Origin: Artemisia argyi
Taxonomy: Eukaryota > Streptophyta > Magnoliopsida > Asterales > Asteraceae
DNA length: 64,000 nt
Reading direction: 5' to 3'
Assembly (NCBI GenBank): GCA_030686995.1
Contig: CM060709.1
Location: 12,856,872-12,920,871 of the forward strand
The position numbers and the translations under genes are program-made. Below, in pieces: positions 36,037 to 47,483 of this stretch; position 1 is the stretch's first letter, and each line of letters opens with the position of its first letter. Under the pieces are notes generated by a model. The model did no database searches. It was given only the letters and a program-made list of their open reading frames with translations, and was not told the origin of the DNA.

Positions 36037-36897
36037 AATGCATCTTTTCCACTTCCTAGCAAGTGAAGAACACAAAGAAGATATTCAAGCTTCAAGTGTT
36101 GTCAAGCCATCACCACCTCATTCACATATCCATTTTCGGTCGTCAACCAACAAAACACCTAAAAATCCCTTGATTCCAAATCATCCACCCTTGTCAAATG
36201 TTATATTAATCTAAACCATATTTGTCAACCTTTTGTCATTACCTTCCCTTTTCATTCACGCTCATCCTTCTTTATTTTTCTACCTCTTTAAAAGAAGGCA
36301 TCATTATCATTTTTTTTCTCTTTTAGAATATATATTTTGGTATCTTTTGCCCAAATATGTCGGTAGAATCTTTGCATTAGGTTCCAATCATTATCATGTC
36401 TTAAGCTTTGGTCATGGTAATTTTTTTTTTGGGAAGTTAGGTTGTTGTTTTTAAAACAATAATTACATGTGTCATATTTTTAGTGCATATACCTATTACG
36501 TCCATATATTGTTCCCCTATTAGTATCATGCATATACCTATCATCATCATTATATATATTTGCACTTGTCTACTAACTTTGTTTTGAAGGATTACTTCAT
36601 CGCTCGATTCTTTGGTAGCCAAAACTAGTTTTGAGCATACACCAAGGGGGAGTATACACCAAGGGGGAGCATACACCAAGGGGGAGCATTAAGGTTGATT
36701 GGATCAAGGCTTCACTTACGATGATGCAAGCTCGCCTTTTACATTCTTTCTCAAGGGTTCAAGCGTAGTTGAAGTCTCGTCTAAGTGTCCACGTTTTTGC
36801 TTCGACAAAAGGGGGAGAAGAAGTGTGAACAAGTAACTTATACATTTTACTATGAGTTATAGTTTACATAGTTTGTCATCATCAAAAAGGGGGAGAT
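36037..36897 (+). other. 3' interior with repeated polypurine-like motifs
   Basis: This stretch holds three copies of an 18-bp unit, ATACACCAAGGGGGAG plus two bases (36635-36687), a further AAAGGGGGAGAAG near 36807, and the terminal polypurine tract AAAAAGGGGGAGAT (36884-36897) directly before the right LTR. No gene is seen. Confidence 0.75.
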
Positions 36898-38369
36898 TGT
36901 TGGCATGAATATTACGATATTTAATCTAAACATCCTCTTCATGTTTTGATAATGACAAAGATGTAAACTACAACATATAACGTAAAGTGCATAAGTTACT
37001 TGTGATCACAATTCATCTTTGCATTCTTACGTCAACAAGCCTCGACATCTCAACGTCTCGAGTTTGCCTCAACAATCACTTAAGGTATGTACAAACAAAT
37101 ATCTAATACATTTTATGATCAAAGGGATTTTATTTAAACATTACAAAGTTTATAAAATGATATAAACATGTTATATATTTTTTGAAAAACAATTTTGGTA
37201 ATTAAAGGAAAATGTTTAATTCATAACAAATATATGAATTCAAAATTTTAACCAAAATCAGTTAGTTTTTCACCAAATAAACTTTCACCAGAAAAGACAA
37301 AGATTTCTAGCCGTTTCAGTAGGGCGGCCCCCTTAATAATTAAGGGGACTGGCCATACAATTAAGGAGACCGGCACGCTCCTCTGTCAGAAATCTTCTCC
37401 TATAAATACCACCTCAAACCTGGTATTTTTCTGAACCTTTTGCACAAAAATTTTCAGATCCAATTCTCTCTAAACATCCTTCTAAAACCCTTTGATCATA
37501 AGATTATTAATCTTTGTTTCAAGTGATCCAATCTCTCATCATTCAAAGTTCAAGAGAAGAATCCTCCCTATCATAAAGCCAAAGATGTATTAGGATCTAG
37601 TTAGTGCTTATGTGAAGTTGTGAGTTAGGTATATGTAATAAGTAGATCAAGATGATCTTACTTAGTAGTGATTCAATGAGTGAGTAAGAAGTAGTAGTGT
37701 GGAGAAGACATGTAGTTGTGAAGATGTAGGTGTGTGATTAAGTAGTGGAGTTTAGAAGAAGTTGTGATGAAGTCGTGAAGTCGTGAAGTAGTTTAGAAGA
37801 AGTTGTGATGAAGTCGTGAAGTCGTGAAGAAGTTGTGAAGTCATGAAGAAGTCGTGAAGTTGTGTAGTGATCTAAGTTGTGTTGTGAGATTGGTTCTAGC
37901 TACTATTAGAACTCGACATTTAGCTTAGTGTCGTTAAATGGTGTAAGCAAAAGTTGTGTACGGTTTTCTCCGCCAAAAGGGAGCTTGTTGAGTAGTGAAG
38001 AAAACTCTCGAGTAGGTGACTCGGGGAGTGGAGTAGGAACAAGGAAGGTGTCCTTGTAGCCGAACCACTATAAATCATTGTGTCCGGTTTGCATCCTCTT
38101 TCTCTTATCTTTTTACATTTACTCTTGCACTTATTGCTTTATATCTATGCTTGCAAATATGTGTTAATTGTTGCTTATATTGATGATTGATTGTGGTGTA
38201 GTAACAAGTTAATATTGTGATAGGATATATAGTTGTTTTCATACTAAACTCAAATTGAAGGTTTTCAAACAAACAATTGAATAAATTTGAATCAACATTT
38301 TTCAAAACCAAGTTTTTATAAAACGAAAAAGAGGGGAAAACTATTCAACCCCCCTTCTAGTTTTCCACA
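36898..38369 (+). repeat. Right (3') LTR of the non-autonomous element
   Basis: It runs from TGTTGGCATGAATATT to TTTTCCACA (1,472 bp). It differs from the left LTR by a shorter palindrome region, fewer minisatellite units and one deletion of about 207 bp flanked by TTGT microhomology. Confidence 0.92.
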
Positions 38370-38496
38370 AAAAAAACTCCTTTTTAGTTTCTTGAAGAGA
38401 CAAAAAACTAAATTTATGCTTATTAGTTAACTCCCGAATCCAATCTTTTTTGGCCATGGAACCGAGGCCCTGAATATTTAAAGATAAGCAATTCAT
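38370..38496 (-). pseudogene. LINE ORF2 N-terminus, cut off by the LTR element
   Basis: The ORF2 start codon (38494-38496) overlaps the ORF1 stop in an ATGA. The peptide contains LSLNIQGLG and FSFLSLQETK, which hold the Asn and Glu residues of the APE-type endonuclease active site. The frame stops at the LTR end; its continuation is at 30481 and below. Confidence 0.85.
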
Positions 38497-40201
38497 TGAT
38501 TACACTCATGTTCTCCATTAGATCCAATGATCTTCTCCATATCATTAGTACATCCATCCATAGTAAAGCCCATGGCTTGACCTACCTTAATCATATCATC
38601 GAGAGCATCCAAAATGGAACCCCCTTCCTTTCTTACGGTTCTCCCTCCCTTACCTTCAAATTGAACATAAATATCAGAATTATCCCCTTCCTCGAAAACA
38701 CGTGAGCTACAACTAGCCGACTTATGATGTTCTTGTTGAACCTCCTGTGATATATTAGCAAACATTGTATTTTTGTTTCCTACTTCAGGTGTGAATCCAG
38801 GTGGGTATGGAATGCTAGACTCCGAACTAACACCTACCTTACTCCTATTAAGTAACTCATAAAACCCAAAGGGATCCTTATAAACCTCCTTATCGTTAAC
38901 CGACTGAATATTCTCCTTTTCTTTCACCGGAACCTCTTCACAATCCCCAAAACAAGTATCTGAAACAGCTTCACAATTACTCTCTACCTCTACATTGGCA
39001 TCAGGAATGTCCTCGAAGTCATTAACAGCTGCATTCTTAAAAGAATTAACATCAGGACATTGGGTTACCTCGGGAACATGTTTAAAAGATGGAGACCAAA
39101 CAAAAAGTACTTTAGCACGAACCATGAAGACTTTCCCTTTAACAGTGATTTTAAAACTATCTAGGATATTGTGAACTAGATTAGTTTTAATACACAATCT
39201 TTTCCGGGCAAACATCTCATCAGTACTGTCTTCAACATCCATAACCTCCCCCCATTTTGACCCAATCTTATGAAAAGATTTACGAGACCAAGCGTTTAAC
39301 GGAACCCCCTCAATATCGACCCAGACAATGCGCTCATTAGCAACAAAATCATTCTGAGCATTACACAATTTAGTGAACCAGGAAGCAACCCTCAAATGTT
39401 TCATAAAATTAAGTTTGGATTTGTAAGAACCAAGCTTAATCATCACCCATAAACCACCTAGGTACATGATCTCTACATCAGCAAAACCTTCGTTATAAAG
39501 TAGCACACGAAGATTATTGAGAGAAGAAAAATGAAGGACCTCCCCCATAACAGAATTATCGAGATCTCTGTCAACCAGACACTCTTCATCTAGGACAATA
39601 GCAGGTAACTTAGTAGCAAGTAAAGGTGTAGACGAACCCTTCACAGCTGACACAAAGGAATTAGAAGGCGGCTGAACATCGTAATTCATACCCTTATTCA
39701 TTTTCTCATCCGAATGGTTTATGTTTTCTTTTCTCCCATCCTTACCAGAATGGTTCTGGGAGTTATAAACATGAACAGGGGGGCCTTACCGTTACCTCCA
39801 AAAGGTACTGAGGCATTAGTAATCACAGAAGGTCTCTGAAATCTTGTGATATTAGCATGGAGGCGAAATTTACCAATCCAAATAGTGCATAGATTACTTA
39901 TGAGTCTCTCCACACTAAATACATTAATAAATCTAACGAATCCAAATCGCTTCCCTGATTTTGACCTCTTGAGAGGAATATAGGAATCAACTACGTGCCT
40001 GTAGACTTTACATGATTGGAATAGATCTTTTGCAGAGCAGGATTCAGGAAAGTTTGTGACATATATCGAAATCGATACCTTGGCTAAATCGTCTTCTTTA
40101 CTTCTGTAGCCACAATTTTTTCTCCTAACCTCATTCCAATCGTCAACACCCATGGATCTAATTAATAAAACCTTTGGATTGAAGGGAGATCGCGAAACCA
40201 A
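38493..40201 (-). pseudogene. LINE ORF1: RRM plus DUF4283-like protein, frameshifted
   Basis: The frame starts at 40201. It encodes an RNA-recognition motif (ISIYVTNFPESCSAKDLF as RNP2 region, GKRFGFVRFINV as RNP1) and then shifts frame in a C6 run near 39785. The second frame (38493-39701) carries a DUF4283-like region (LGGLWVMIKLGSYKSKLNF, ERIVWVDIEGVPLNAWS, VFMVRAKVLFVWSP) and an acidic tail. RRM-bearing ORF1 proteins are known in plant L1-type LINEs and bind the element RNA. Total length would be near 560 aa. Confidence 0.85.
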
Positions 40202-40388
40202 CCGCCGAATTAAGAATCAAAAGAAAAGGATAATGATTCAAAATAAAGTTTTAGGATTGAATGGATTTAAGGGGATAGGATGATTATAAATGTTTAATTG
40301 GTGAAGGATTGAAAGGTAGGTCAAAGATGGTGGTGATGGCGTTTGATCCCGCCGGTGATCGCTAGATCTAAAAAAAAAGTGTTTGGTT
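40202..40388 (-). other. LINE 5'UTR
   Basis: About 187 bp between the 5' target duplication and the ORF1 ATG, pyrimidine-rich on the minus strand. It should hold the internal promoter of the LINE; no specific motif is identified. Confidence 0.5.
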
Positions 40389-40648
40389 TTAGTGCATCTA
40401 AAATAAATTTAAATTTTTGTTTATATTTAATAGTAAATGTTTACCTATCCGCATTCATAGTTGAACTTTTGCTTTTGCTTATCTGGTCTTTTTAAGAGAG
40501 TTAAAACCTTGATGTTCTTGGAGAGATGAACCTTTGCTTTTAGATGAACTTTTGCTTAAGGGGTGGGTGCATTTTAGGATTTATGAACCTTGATGTTTTT
40601 AGAAAGGCTAGCGCTAATGGGCTTGTTTAAAAGTTTTAACAAAGTATA

Positions 40649-43600
40649 TGATATTGCGTTTTTGAGTGCGTATCAAAAGTATACAAAGTAGACGTGAGTG
40701 GAATTTACCAATCAACCTTTAGGAAAAGGAAGACTTGTAAAGACTCGTGAATACAATATATATATCCGGGTCGTGTCCCAACGAGGTGTGAATGGGCAAT
40801 ATCGTGTGAGATTCGAGATTAAAATGCTTGTAAGAATGATTGAGAGGTTATTTGGTATTGTGGAATTACGAGAAATTAAAAATAACGGATGAAAATAAAA
40901 TAAACGTAACTAAAACATGAACACAAACAGGGAATGAAAATTAAAACTTGAAAACTACTTGGAATTCTACGGGAATGATAATAGGAAGCTAGGGAACCCT
41001 AAAACGTAAACTAATTTTTAAAACGTAAAAGTAATTTAAATAAAATGTAAGAGCGCGAAATAAAACGTGAAATTGAAGCTACACTAGTCCTACGGGCATG
41101 AAATTAATTTTCCTACATTCTAAAATGTAAAAGAAAATTTTGAGAAAAAGAAAAACATTTTTTGGCTTTTATATTTTTTATAAGGAATTAAAAACTAAAA
41201 TAATCAAATAAATGCAAGAAAAAGAGTAAAACAATTTAGAAAATTATGAAAAATTTTGGGAAAGTTTATTATACTAAAATGAAGCTAGGAAAAATAAAAA
41301 GTACAAAAAAAAGTTACAAATAAGTAGTTAAATAAGCTAACAGAAGCTGGGCTTACTAATAATACAAATAGACAAGACCAATTTAAATATAACCAAAAGG
41401 GAAAGTTGACTAAAAGAGTTAGTAGCAGAGATGGTTGTGTATTGTTGTTTGTGGGTGCTCTGAGTGGACCAAGAGGTCACAGGTTCAATTCTTGCCAAAC
41501 CCTTTTTGCTAAACTATTTTTATTTTTTTGTTTTCTTGTTACAAACATATTAAACACTGAATAATAAACAATTTTTATAAAAACAAACTTTTTAAAACTT
41601 ACAAATAAGCTCAGCTGAGAGCTCAATGTTCAACAGATAAGCTATTAAGCTAACAAATGAGATTTTGAATTGAAAAAGCTAATGCAAAGTTACCACTACT
41701 AAACCAAAGGCAAAATAAGCTACAAACAAGTTATTTATACCTAGAATAAGCTGGAATAAGAAGAAAAGCACAAGGAATAAGTTCAAAAGCAATCCAAACC
41801 CAACCGGCAACTAAACAGGTTACAAAAAAAAGTGTAGGCCTATGAGGGTACTAGCAGACCATAATGAGCTGATCTAATAAGCTCAAAAGCCTGAAACAAG
41901 CCTCAACCCAACTAGACAGGACCAAGGGCTTCTCAAATAACCCACAAGCTCAGGTAAAGCTCAAGAGATGAGCTCTCAAGGAGCTTGTGAAAAATGGCAA
42001 AAGCCACTGGCTGGGTGCAGGGCCAATACATGCTCAACAGCCCACATGGGGAGCAGGTATCAATGGCCTAAAAAAAAATCTTAAAAATGAAACAAAAATA
42101 CTACAATACTCACAAGCTATCAAATAAGTTCTACTCCAAATTCTAAAGCAAAAGACCAATGCATAAACAAATTAAAAATACCTTACTAAAGCTACTTGAG
42201 ATTAGATTTGGACCTGCTTTAAACAATTGATGTGCAGGCCTGATATGGTTTATTGCAGGCCGAGGAATAAGCTACGGATAAGTCAAAAACGTAAAACAAT
42301 TCAAATCATATAAAGATCACCCTATAAGCTAATAGGAGAACAGAAATCAAAACTTACACTCTACTTATACTAACCTAAAGTTCTTAATAAAAAAAAGTGA
42401 GTGGGAGGCTGCAGAGCTGCTGAAGCAGCAGGGGTGTTATGGGTCAAATTGGTGAGATTTTTGACTAGATGACTTATGATAGTCAACTAACAACTAACAT
42501 ACCCTTATGCACCCTAAAATGGAATAATAATAATGGCTGAATTACAATCAACAAGAATCTAAGTGGGATACTTGAACAAAAATAGTTAGTATAACAGAGA
42601 CTTGGAAAAATAACTAATTATAACTCATAAGCAATTTGAAGGTACCAATAACATGTAAGCAATTAGAAGAAGGAACAACAAAGAAAAAAAAAGATAAGCA
42701 AATTAAGAGCTTTAACTTGAAGATTTCATTGATAAAAAAAACGAAAGGTACAGAAACTTCAACAACTAAAGAGATATTAAAAATTAAAACTAAACCCTAA
42801 TTACTTGACTACTACTACCTACTTCCTAATTAAAAAACTGACTGTCTCTTTGGGGCTACATATCACAACTACTTATGCTAATAAATCTAGGGTTTGGTCT
42901 TCTCTTTCTTGTCCACTTCCTCTGCCTTTTCCTTGTGCTTGTTGTCAATGAATCCTAGCCGTTTAATGGGTTTTAGCATGATCTCAGCCCTTAAACAAGA
43001 TTTGGCGACCAAATGGAGTGGGTAGGTATGGGATTGTGAGATGTTTAGTGGGATTGGGAAATGGGGTTGAGGACAAAGTATGATAGTGAAGGGGGAGATG
43101 GTGATTGCAGGTCACGGGTTAGAGGGGGAAGGAGATGGGTGAAAGTGATGGTTTGGCGTGTAATGGTGTTTAACTGGGTAAAGATAGGTTGGGGAAGAAA
43201 AGGGTGAGTTTGACTGATGTTTGACCAAAAAGGGGGGTTGGGTTATGTTTTTATTAAAACGAATACGCTTATTACTTAGGTGTAGGTTTGGGCTTTGGGA
43301 TTAAATTAGGCCAAGGGTAGTTTGGGTGGGCTTGGTGATGGTTTGGATTGGTTTTGGTGGAGTTGGTGTTTTGGGTGGATTGGACTAGAATAACAAAAGG
43401 GTCCCTTAGGTTTATAAATATGATATCACAAGGACCAATTTGTAATTAGCTGAAACATGAGGGGCTGAACCTGCCATTTTCCAAATTATAATCCCAAGGG
43501 TTTTATTTGCCATGTCTCAATTTTCCAATGACCTTTGAAGTTTATATTGCATAATGAAATACCCGAGGACCACAATTGCCAATTTCCAAAGTTTGGGGAC

Positions 43601-43916
43601 CAAAATTGTAATTTCTCCAAACTTTTTACCCAAGGACTAATTTTGAAAACTTTTGAATACCCAAGGACTTTAATTGACTTTTCTTTCAAAATTATTTTAC
43701 CAGGGACCAGTTTTGTCAATTTGTGAAAGTTCAAGGACTGATTTTGACAACTCTTCATATTTTGCTCGTTTTTCGTCTGTTTTCAATCCTTTGTACCTGA
43801 AATACGCAAAAACACACTCCAAGGATATTTGTGATGTTATTTGACCATTTTGAAGTGTTTTGGTTGTTTTGACTCGAAAATTGGACGAAAAGATATGTGC
43901 AAAAAGGCACATATCA
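40649..43916 (-). repeat. 3' LTR of the Athila-type element
   Basis: It lacks the AT microsatellite and the flanking CCGGGTAAGTGATTACCCGG hairpin seen in the other LTR. It includes tRNA-like A and B boxes (41423-41434, 41482-41491). Near its end is a roughly 38-bp degenerate repeat built on GGACCAAAATTGTAA (43430-43745). Open frames in it are unlike proteins. Confidence 0.9.
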
Positions 43917-43932
43917 AATCCCCCACACTAAG
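43917..43932 (-). promoter_or_regulatory. 3' polypurine tract
   Basis: The minus strand reads TTAGTGTGGGGGATT directly before the LTR start. Similar TAAGTGTGGGGG motifs occur at about 44480-44500 and 44653-44668, so three candidate plus-strand priming sites lie in this end. Confidence 0.75.
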
Positions 43933-43980
43933 CAATTGCTAGTCCCTAGTAATTTTTTTGAAAATTTATTGGATTTGAAA

Positions 43981-44380
43981 CTCTTTACCAAAATCCATTA
44001 CTTCTAGAGTAGCCAAATGTATTAGTTCAAGTAAGAACTATGGTCCACCTGATAACCATGTGATTTTGAGCAAACCACCAGCTGTCAACGGATTTGATTT
44101 GTCTTTACCAGAAGCCGTTTGCTTATGGACTAGCCAACTCTTGATGGACACAGTCAACATCTTGGTGAGTTGATTACCAATTATGGTTTTTCCACTGCCT
44201 TTACCACAAGCCATAATCTTGCGGGCTAGCCAACTCATTCACGTTTTGGGATATGGCGAGTTGAGATACCATACAATTATGGGCAAATTGCAAGCCATAA
44301 ACGGATTTGATATATCTTTACCAAGAGCCGTTTGCTCCCGGATTAGCCAATTCTTTTGTAGGTTAGACATGGCGGACTGA
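43981..44380. repeat. Four-unit degenerate tandem repeat shared with a Copia element
   Basis: There are four units with TAGCCAA at 44010, 44131, 44227 and 44344, each preceded by a TTTACCA core. The second to fourth contain GGATTTGA, GAGCAAACC or TTTTTCCACTGCC blocks that match the units at 11461-11915 in the same order. The array lies between the gag-like ORF and the polypurine tract. Confidence 0.82.
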
Positions 44381-44733
44381 TAACCACAAAAATTTTGAAA
44401 CTCAAGTGAAAAAAATTTTAAAATTTTTGCCAAAAACGGGGGTACTAGATGGTAAAATGTGATAAAATTCGCTAGAATTCCCCCCCCCCCCCACACTTAG
44501 AATTGAATATTGTCCTCAATATTCAAAGTCCCGGCTATTATGCCAACTCTTTGAACGTGAAAGAGAAACATTACAAGCTAAATGTGGAAACACCATTTTT
44601 TCACTTTATTTTATTTATTGATATATATACATGGTAACAACGGTAGGGGCACTCCCCCACACTTAGGGCGAAAACCCTAAGTACCTGCTACTGTTTTTGT
44701 TTACCGAGTCGCTAGCTTGACTCGACCCCGAAT

Positions 44734-46823
44734 TCATTGGTTCTTGGGGAAGCATGATGTGGAAGAGACAATCTCCATCGGACTTTCATTCAAGATGTTT
44801 GGACAAACATTTGAAGCACGTGAAAGTTCCACACTGATGAGATATAAAGACCCTGGGTCAAATGAATGATACATGGAAATGCCGGGGTCAAAGATAGTGT
44901 CTTCAGTCCCGAAGGAGTGAAGAAGAGAGGACGTCACGGGATAGGTGAAGAAAAGAAAGAAACTCATGATGAAAATCATGACTAACTCATCCTCACCCAC
45001 AGGAGAATCCATAATTTCTTCATTATGAATCTCATCGTTTAAGCTCGCAGGATCAAGACATATCCCGGGTGTGTCATGATCAAAATGGAAGTTATCATAC
45101 TCCGGTGGAGATATGATATGAGTGAGTTCACCGAAGAACTCCTCGCGAAGAGAATCAATCACAATATGTAAATCTGTGAACTCATGTTCCGGAGTAGACT
45201 CATCACAATCCTCAATCTGAGTACCAAAGATTGGATTATCAGAAATCAAAGTGAATTCAGAGTCGAATTCAAACAAAGGATTGGTGAGAGTCATATTAAA
45301 TGTTTCGGGAACAAGGTGATCAATATTCTCTATTGGACTGTTGAGATAAGAAGTGAGTGACTGATCATGATATAAGAGACTTTCAATTTCTCCAAGATCG
45401 GCTTCAAAGTCAATGAGATCATCGTCACTTCCCGTTGGAAGTGGATTTATGTGAGTGAGTTCATTTGCGAACTCCTCAAGAAGATGATTAGCATCAGAAT
45501 GTGGAAATGATGCCTCAACATACTCGATGTCTCCATAAGATGCACAATCTTCGCTACAATCGGAGAAAGTCTCAAATTGATCTTTTGGACACTCAAGAGG
45601 GGAAGGTAAATCACACATATGAACAAAAGTTCCCTATGACTCTCTTGGGATTGGGACAAGGCTCTCAACACTAGACTTTATGAATTCGTCCAATTCCTTA
45701 TCAGGAACAGTGCTAAGATGGTCATCCCCCATGTTTAGAGAGTGAGTGTGAACTTCAGGTGTGATAACAACAGACTGATCTTTCATAGAAGGAACCACAA
45801 CCGATGAATTTGATGAGCCTTGACGAATATCAAGGGTATCTTCATCATCACTATCGTCATCGTCATCGTAGATGATAGTTTTACGCATTCGAAATCTTAC
45901 TCTAGCTGCTTCTTCTGCTTCTTCAGCCAGTATTTCTTTGTAAGACTTCGGACGAGGTTCTTCCGGAGCAGGTTTGTTAACCAAATCCTTAAGATCATTT
46001 AAAGTATTTAAAACATTTTGCAAAAGTTCTTGAGGAAATGGTTGAGGTTGTGTTTCAAAAGTTTGGTATTGAGGAGGTTGGTCGTGATAATTGTTGTCAC
46101 AAGGAAAAAGATTCCTAGTTTGACAATCGGTGCTAAAATGCGGACCTCCACAATACTCACAACCGTATTGTTGTGAAGTTGGTGCATTTTGAAACGATTC
46201 GGCATTGTAATTTTGATACACGGATTATGCTCATATGAAATGAAATTGTTTTGTGGCTCATTGCAAAAGCTCGGATTAGAATCGTAAGCGAATGAATTAC
46301 TCGAACCACAAAACAAACAACTTCCGTTTTGAATATCATTACCACATCGTTCACATGTACACCAACGACATGGCAACCAGAAAAGCGGCTCGCCACAACC
46401 GACACAAGGAATAAAAGTCAGAGGTGGGACAAGTGGTGTGCTCTGAGAGCTAGGAATTTCCACCACTTCCGTTATGGTCTCTGGTTTTTGTTTTTGATAA
46501 ACGTGAAGATTAGGCAAGTCGTTCTTTTCAGTCACTGCTCTATGCTCTGTACGTTTGCTTGATAAACCTTTAACCGTAAATCCTGAAAGGTTAGGATCAA
46601 TTCTTGATGGATTGTCATTAATATCACGTATCTCAGGCAGTGATGGGTAGTTGGAAGAATCTGGTGAATCATCGAGAGAATTTGGATTTATGAATAAATT
46701 GCACGTAGTGCAAAAGCTGTTACTACAATTATTTTCACATTTCTCACAAATACACCGAAAACAACGATAGCCATTCTTAATCGGGCTTTTAGAGTGAAAA
46801 CACGTGTAGCCGAGAGACGCCAT
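44734..46823 (-). pseudogene. Gag-like ORF of the Athila-type element
   Basis: The ORF starts at 46823 with a Cys-rich region (RCFRCICEKCENNCSNSFC and, later, CVGCGEPLFWLPCRWCTCER). It shifts frame near 46210 to a zinc-knuckle-like CEYCGGPHFSTDC. A Glu-rich helix follows (YKEILAEEAEEAARVRF) and a long acidic, Asp/Glu/Pro/Ser-rich tail with repeated NPLFEFDSEF and HIISPPEYDNFHFD motifs. A TAG at 45634 breaks it; the same frame goes on at 45618 to the stop at 44734. I recall similar acidic proteins among Asteraceae retroelement predictions, often labelled only by the reverse-transcriptase domain of their autonomous relatives. Function unknown; the Cys motifs suggest nucleic acid binding. Confidence 0.7.
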
Positions 46824-47296
46824 AAGAATTATACATGAGAGGGGTATAAGAAGGTAGAATCAAACAGATGGAGGGTAAAGAAGAATATTTTTGGGTTTTT
46901 CGAAAAACACATCAATTAAAACGAGACCAACTCAAAAAGACAATTGTGAACTTAAACCAATAATCACAATGTAAATGGCTTCTTTGAAAAAGGTACACCA
47001 ATTCACAAGGATACAATGGCAAGTTTTAATCTTTTATTTGGGAACTTATTAATGTTCACACCCCCAGTTGGTAGGTGTTTTGCCTTGGTTCTCGGTGGTG
47101 TGTTTTATGCTTATCTTTTATTTAACAAGAAAAACGGAAAATGTTTTTGTATTTTTTTTATATGATAGATATATATATACAAAAGAAAAGGAAAATATTT
47201 TTGTGTTTTATAAGTTTTTGAAAACGATAACTTCTTGACGAAGGTTCTACAAGTCACTAATCGTTGAAATCATAACGATATTGTCGCAACACAACC
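46824..47296 (-). other. 5' leader of the Athila-type element
   Basis: About 470 bp between the primer site and the first ORF, without coding potential. Confidence 0.6.
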
Positions 47297-47314
47297 TCCC
47301 CGGCAGCGGCGCCA
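47297..47314 (-). promoter_or_regulatory. tRNA-Asp primer-binding site
   Basis: The minus strand reads TGGCGCCGCTGCCGGGGA three bases after the LTR end. It is complementary to the 3' end of plant tRNA-Asp except for one base, the usual primer of Athila-type elements. Confidence 0.85.
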
Positions 47315-47317
47315 TTT

Positions 47318-47421
47318 TGATATTGCGTTTTTGAGTGCGTATCAAAAGTATACAAAGTAGACGTGAGTGGAATTTACCAATCAACCTTTAGGAAAAGGAA
47401 GACTTGTAAAGACTCGTGAAT

Positions 47422-47483
<62 letters not shown>

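Larger units (their letters stand above)
30487..38369 (+). mobile_element. Non-autonomous LTR retrotransposon (LARD-like, Sirevirus-type LTRs)
   Basis: The LTRs at 30487-32229 and 36898-38369 flank a 4.7-kb interior with no gag, protease, integrase or reverse transcriptase. A primer site follows the left LTR and a polypurine tract (AAAAAGGGGGAGAT) precedes the right one. Insertion split LINE ORF2 within its endonuclease domain; flanks AAAAT and AAAAA are compatible with a 5-bp duplication in an A run. The LTRs are near identical apart from indels, so the insertion is recent. Movement would need proteins from a related autonomous Copia element such as the one at the left edge. Confidence 0.9.
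26751..40388 (-). mobile_element. LINE (RRM-type plant L1), split by an LTR element
   Basis: The 3' poly(A) end is at 26751-26775 and the 5' end near 40388. Flanks TTAGTGCATCTGAA (26737-26750) and TTAGTGCATCTAAA (40389-40402) are a 14-bp target duplication with one mismatch, so the element is full length at both ends. ORF1 (RRM plus DUF4283-like) is followed by ORF2 (endonuclease, reverse transcriptase). ORF2 is interrupted by the LTR element at 30487-38369 and, near its end, by a SINE-like insertion. Frameshifts in both ORFs make it inactive. Confidence 0.88.

Noticed and set aside
41423..41491. Possible tRNA gene
   Set aside because: Only A and B boxes are present; no acceptor stem or cloverleaf can be drawn, so a SINE-like relic is more likely.
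43486..43758. 90-aa frame conserved at 50227-50499
   Set aside because: Conservation is explained by both copies being LTRs of one element; the sequence is a degenerate phrase repeat, not a protein.
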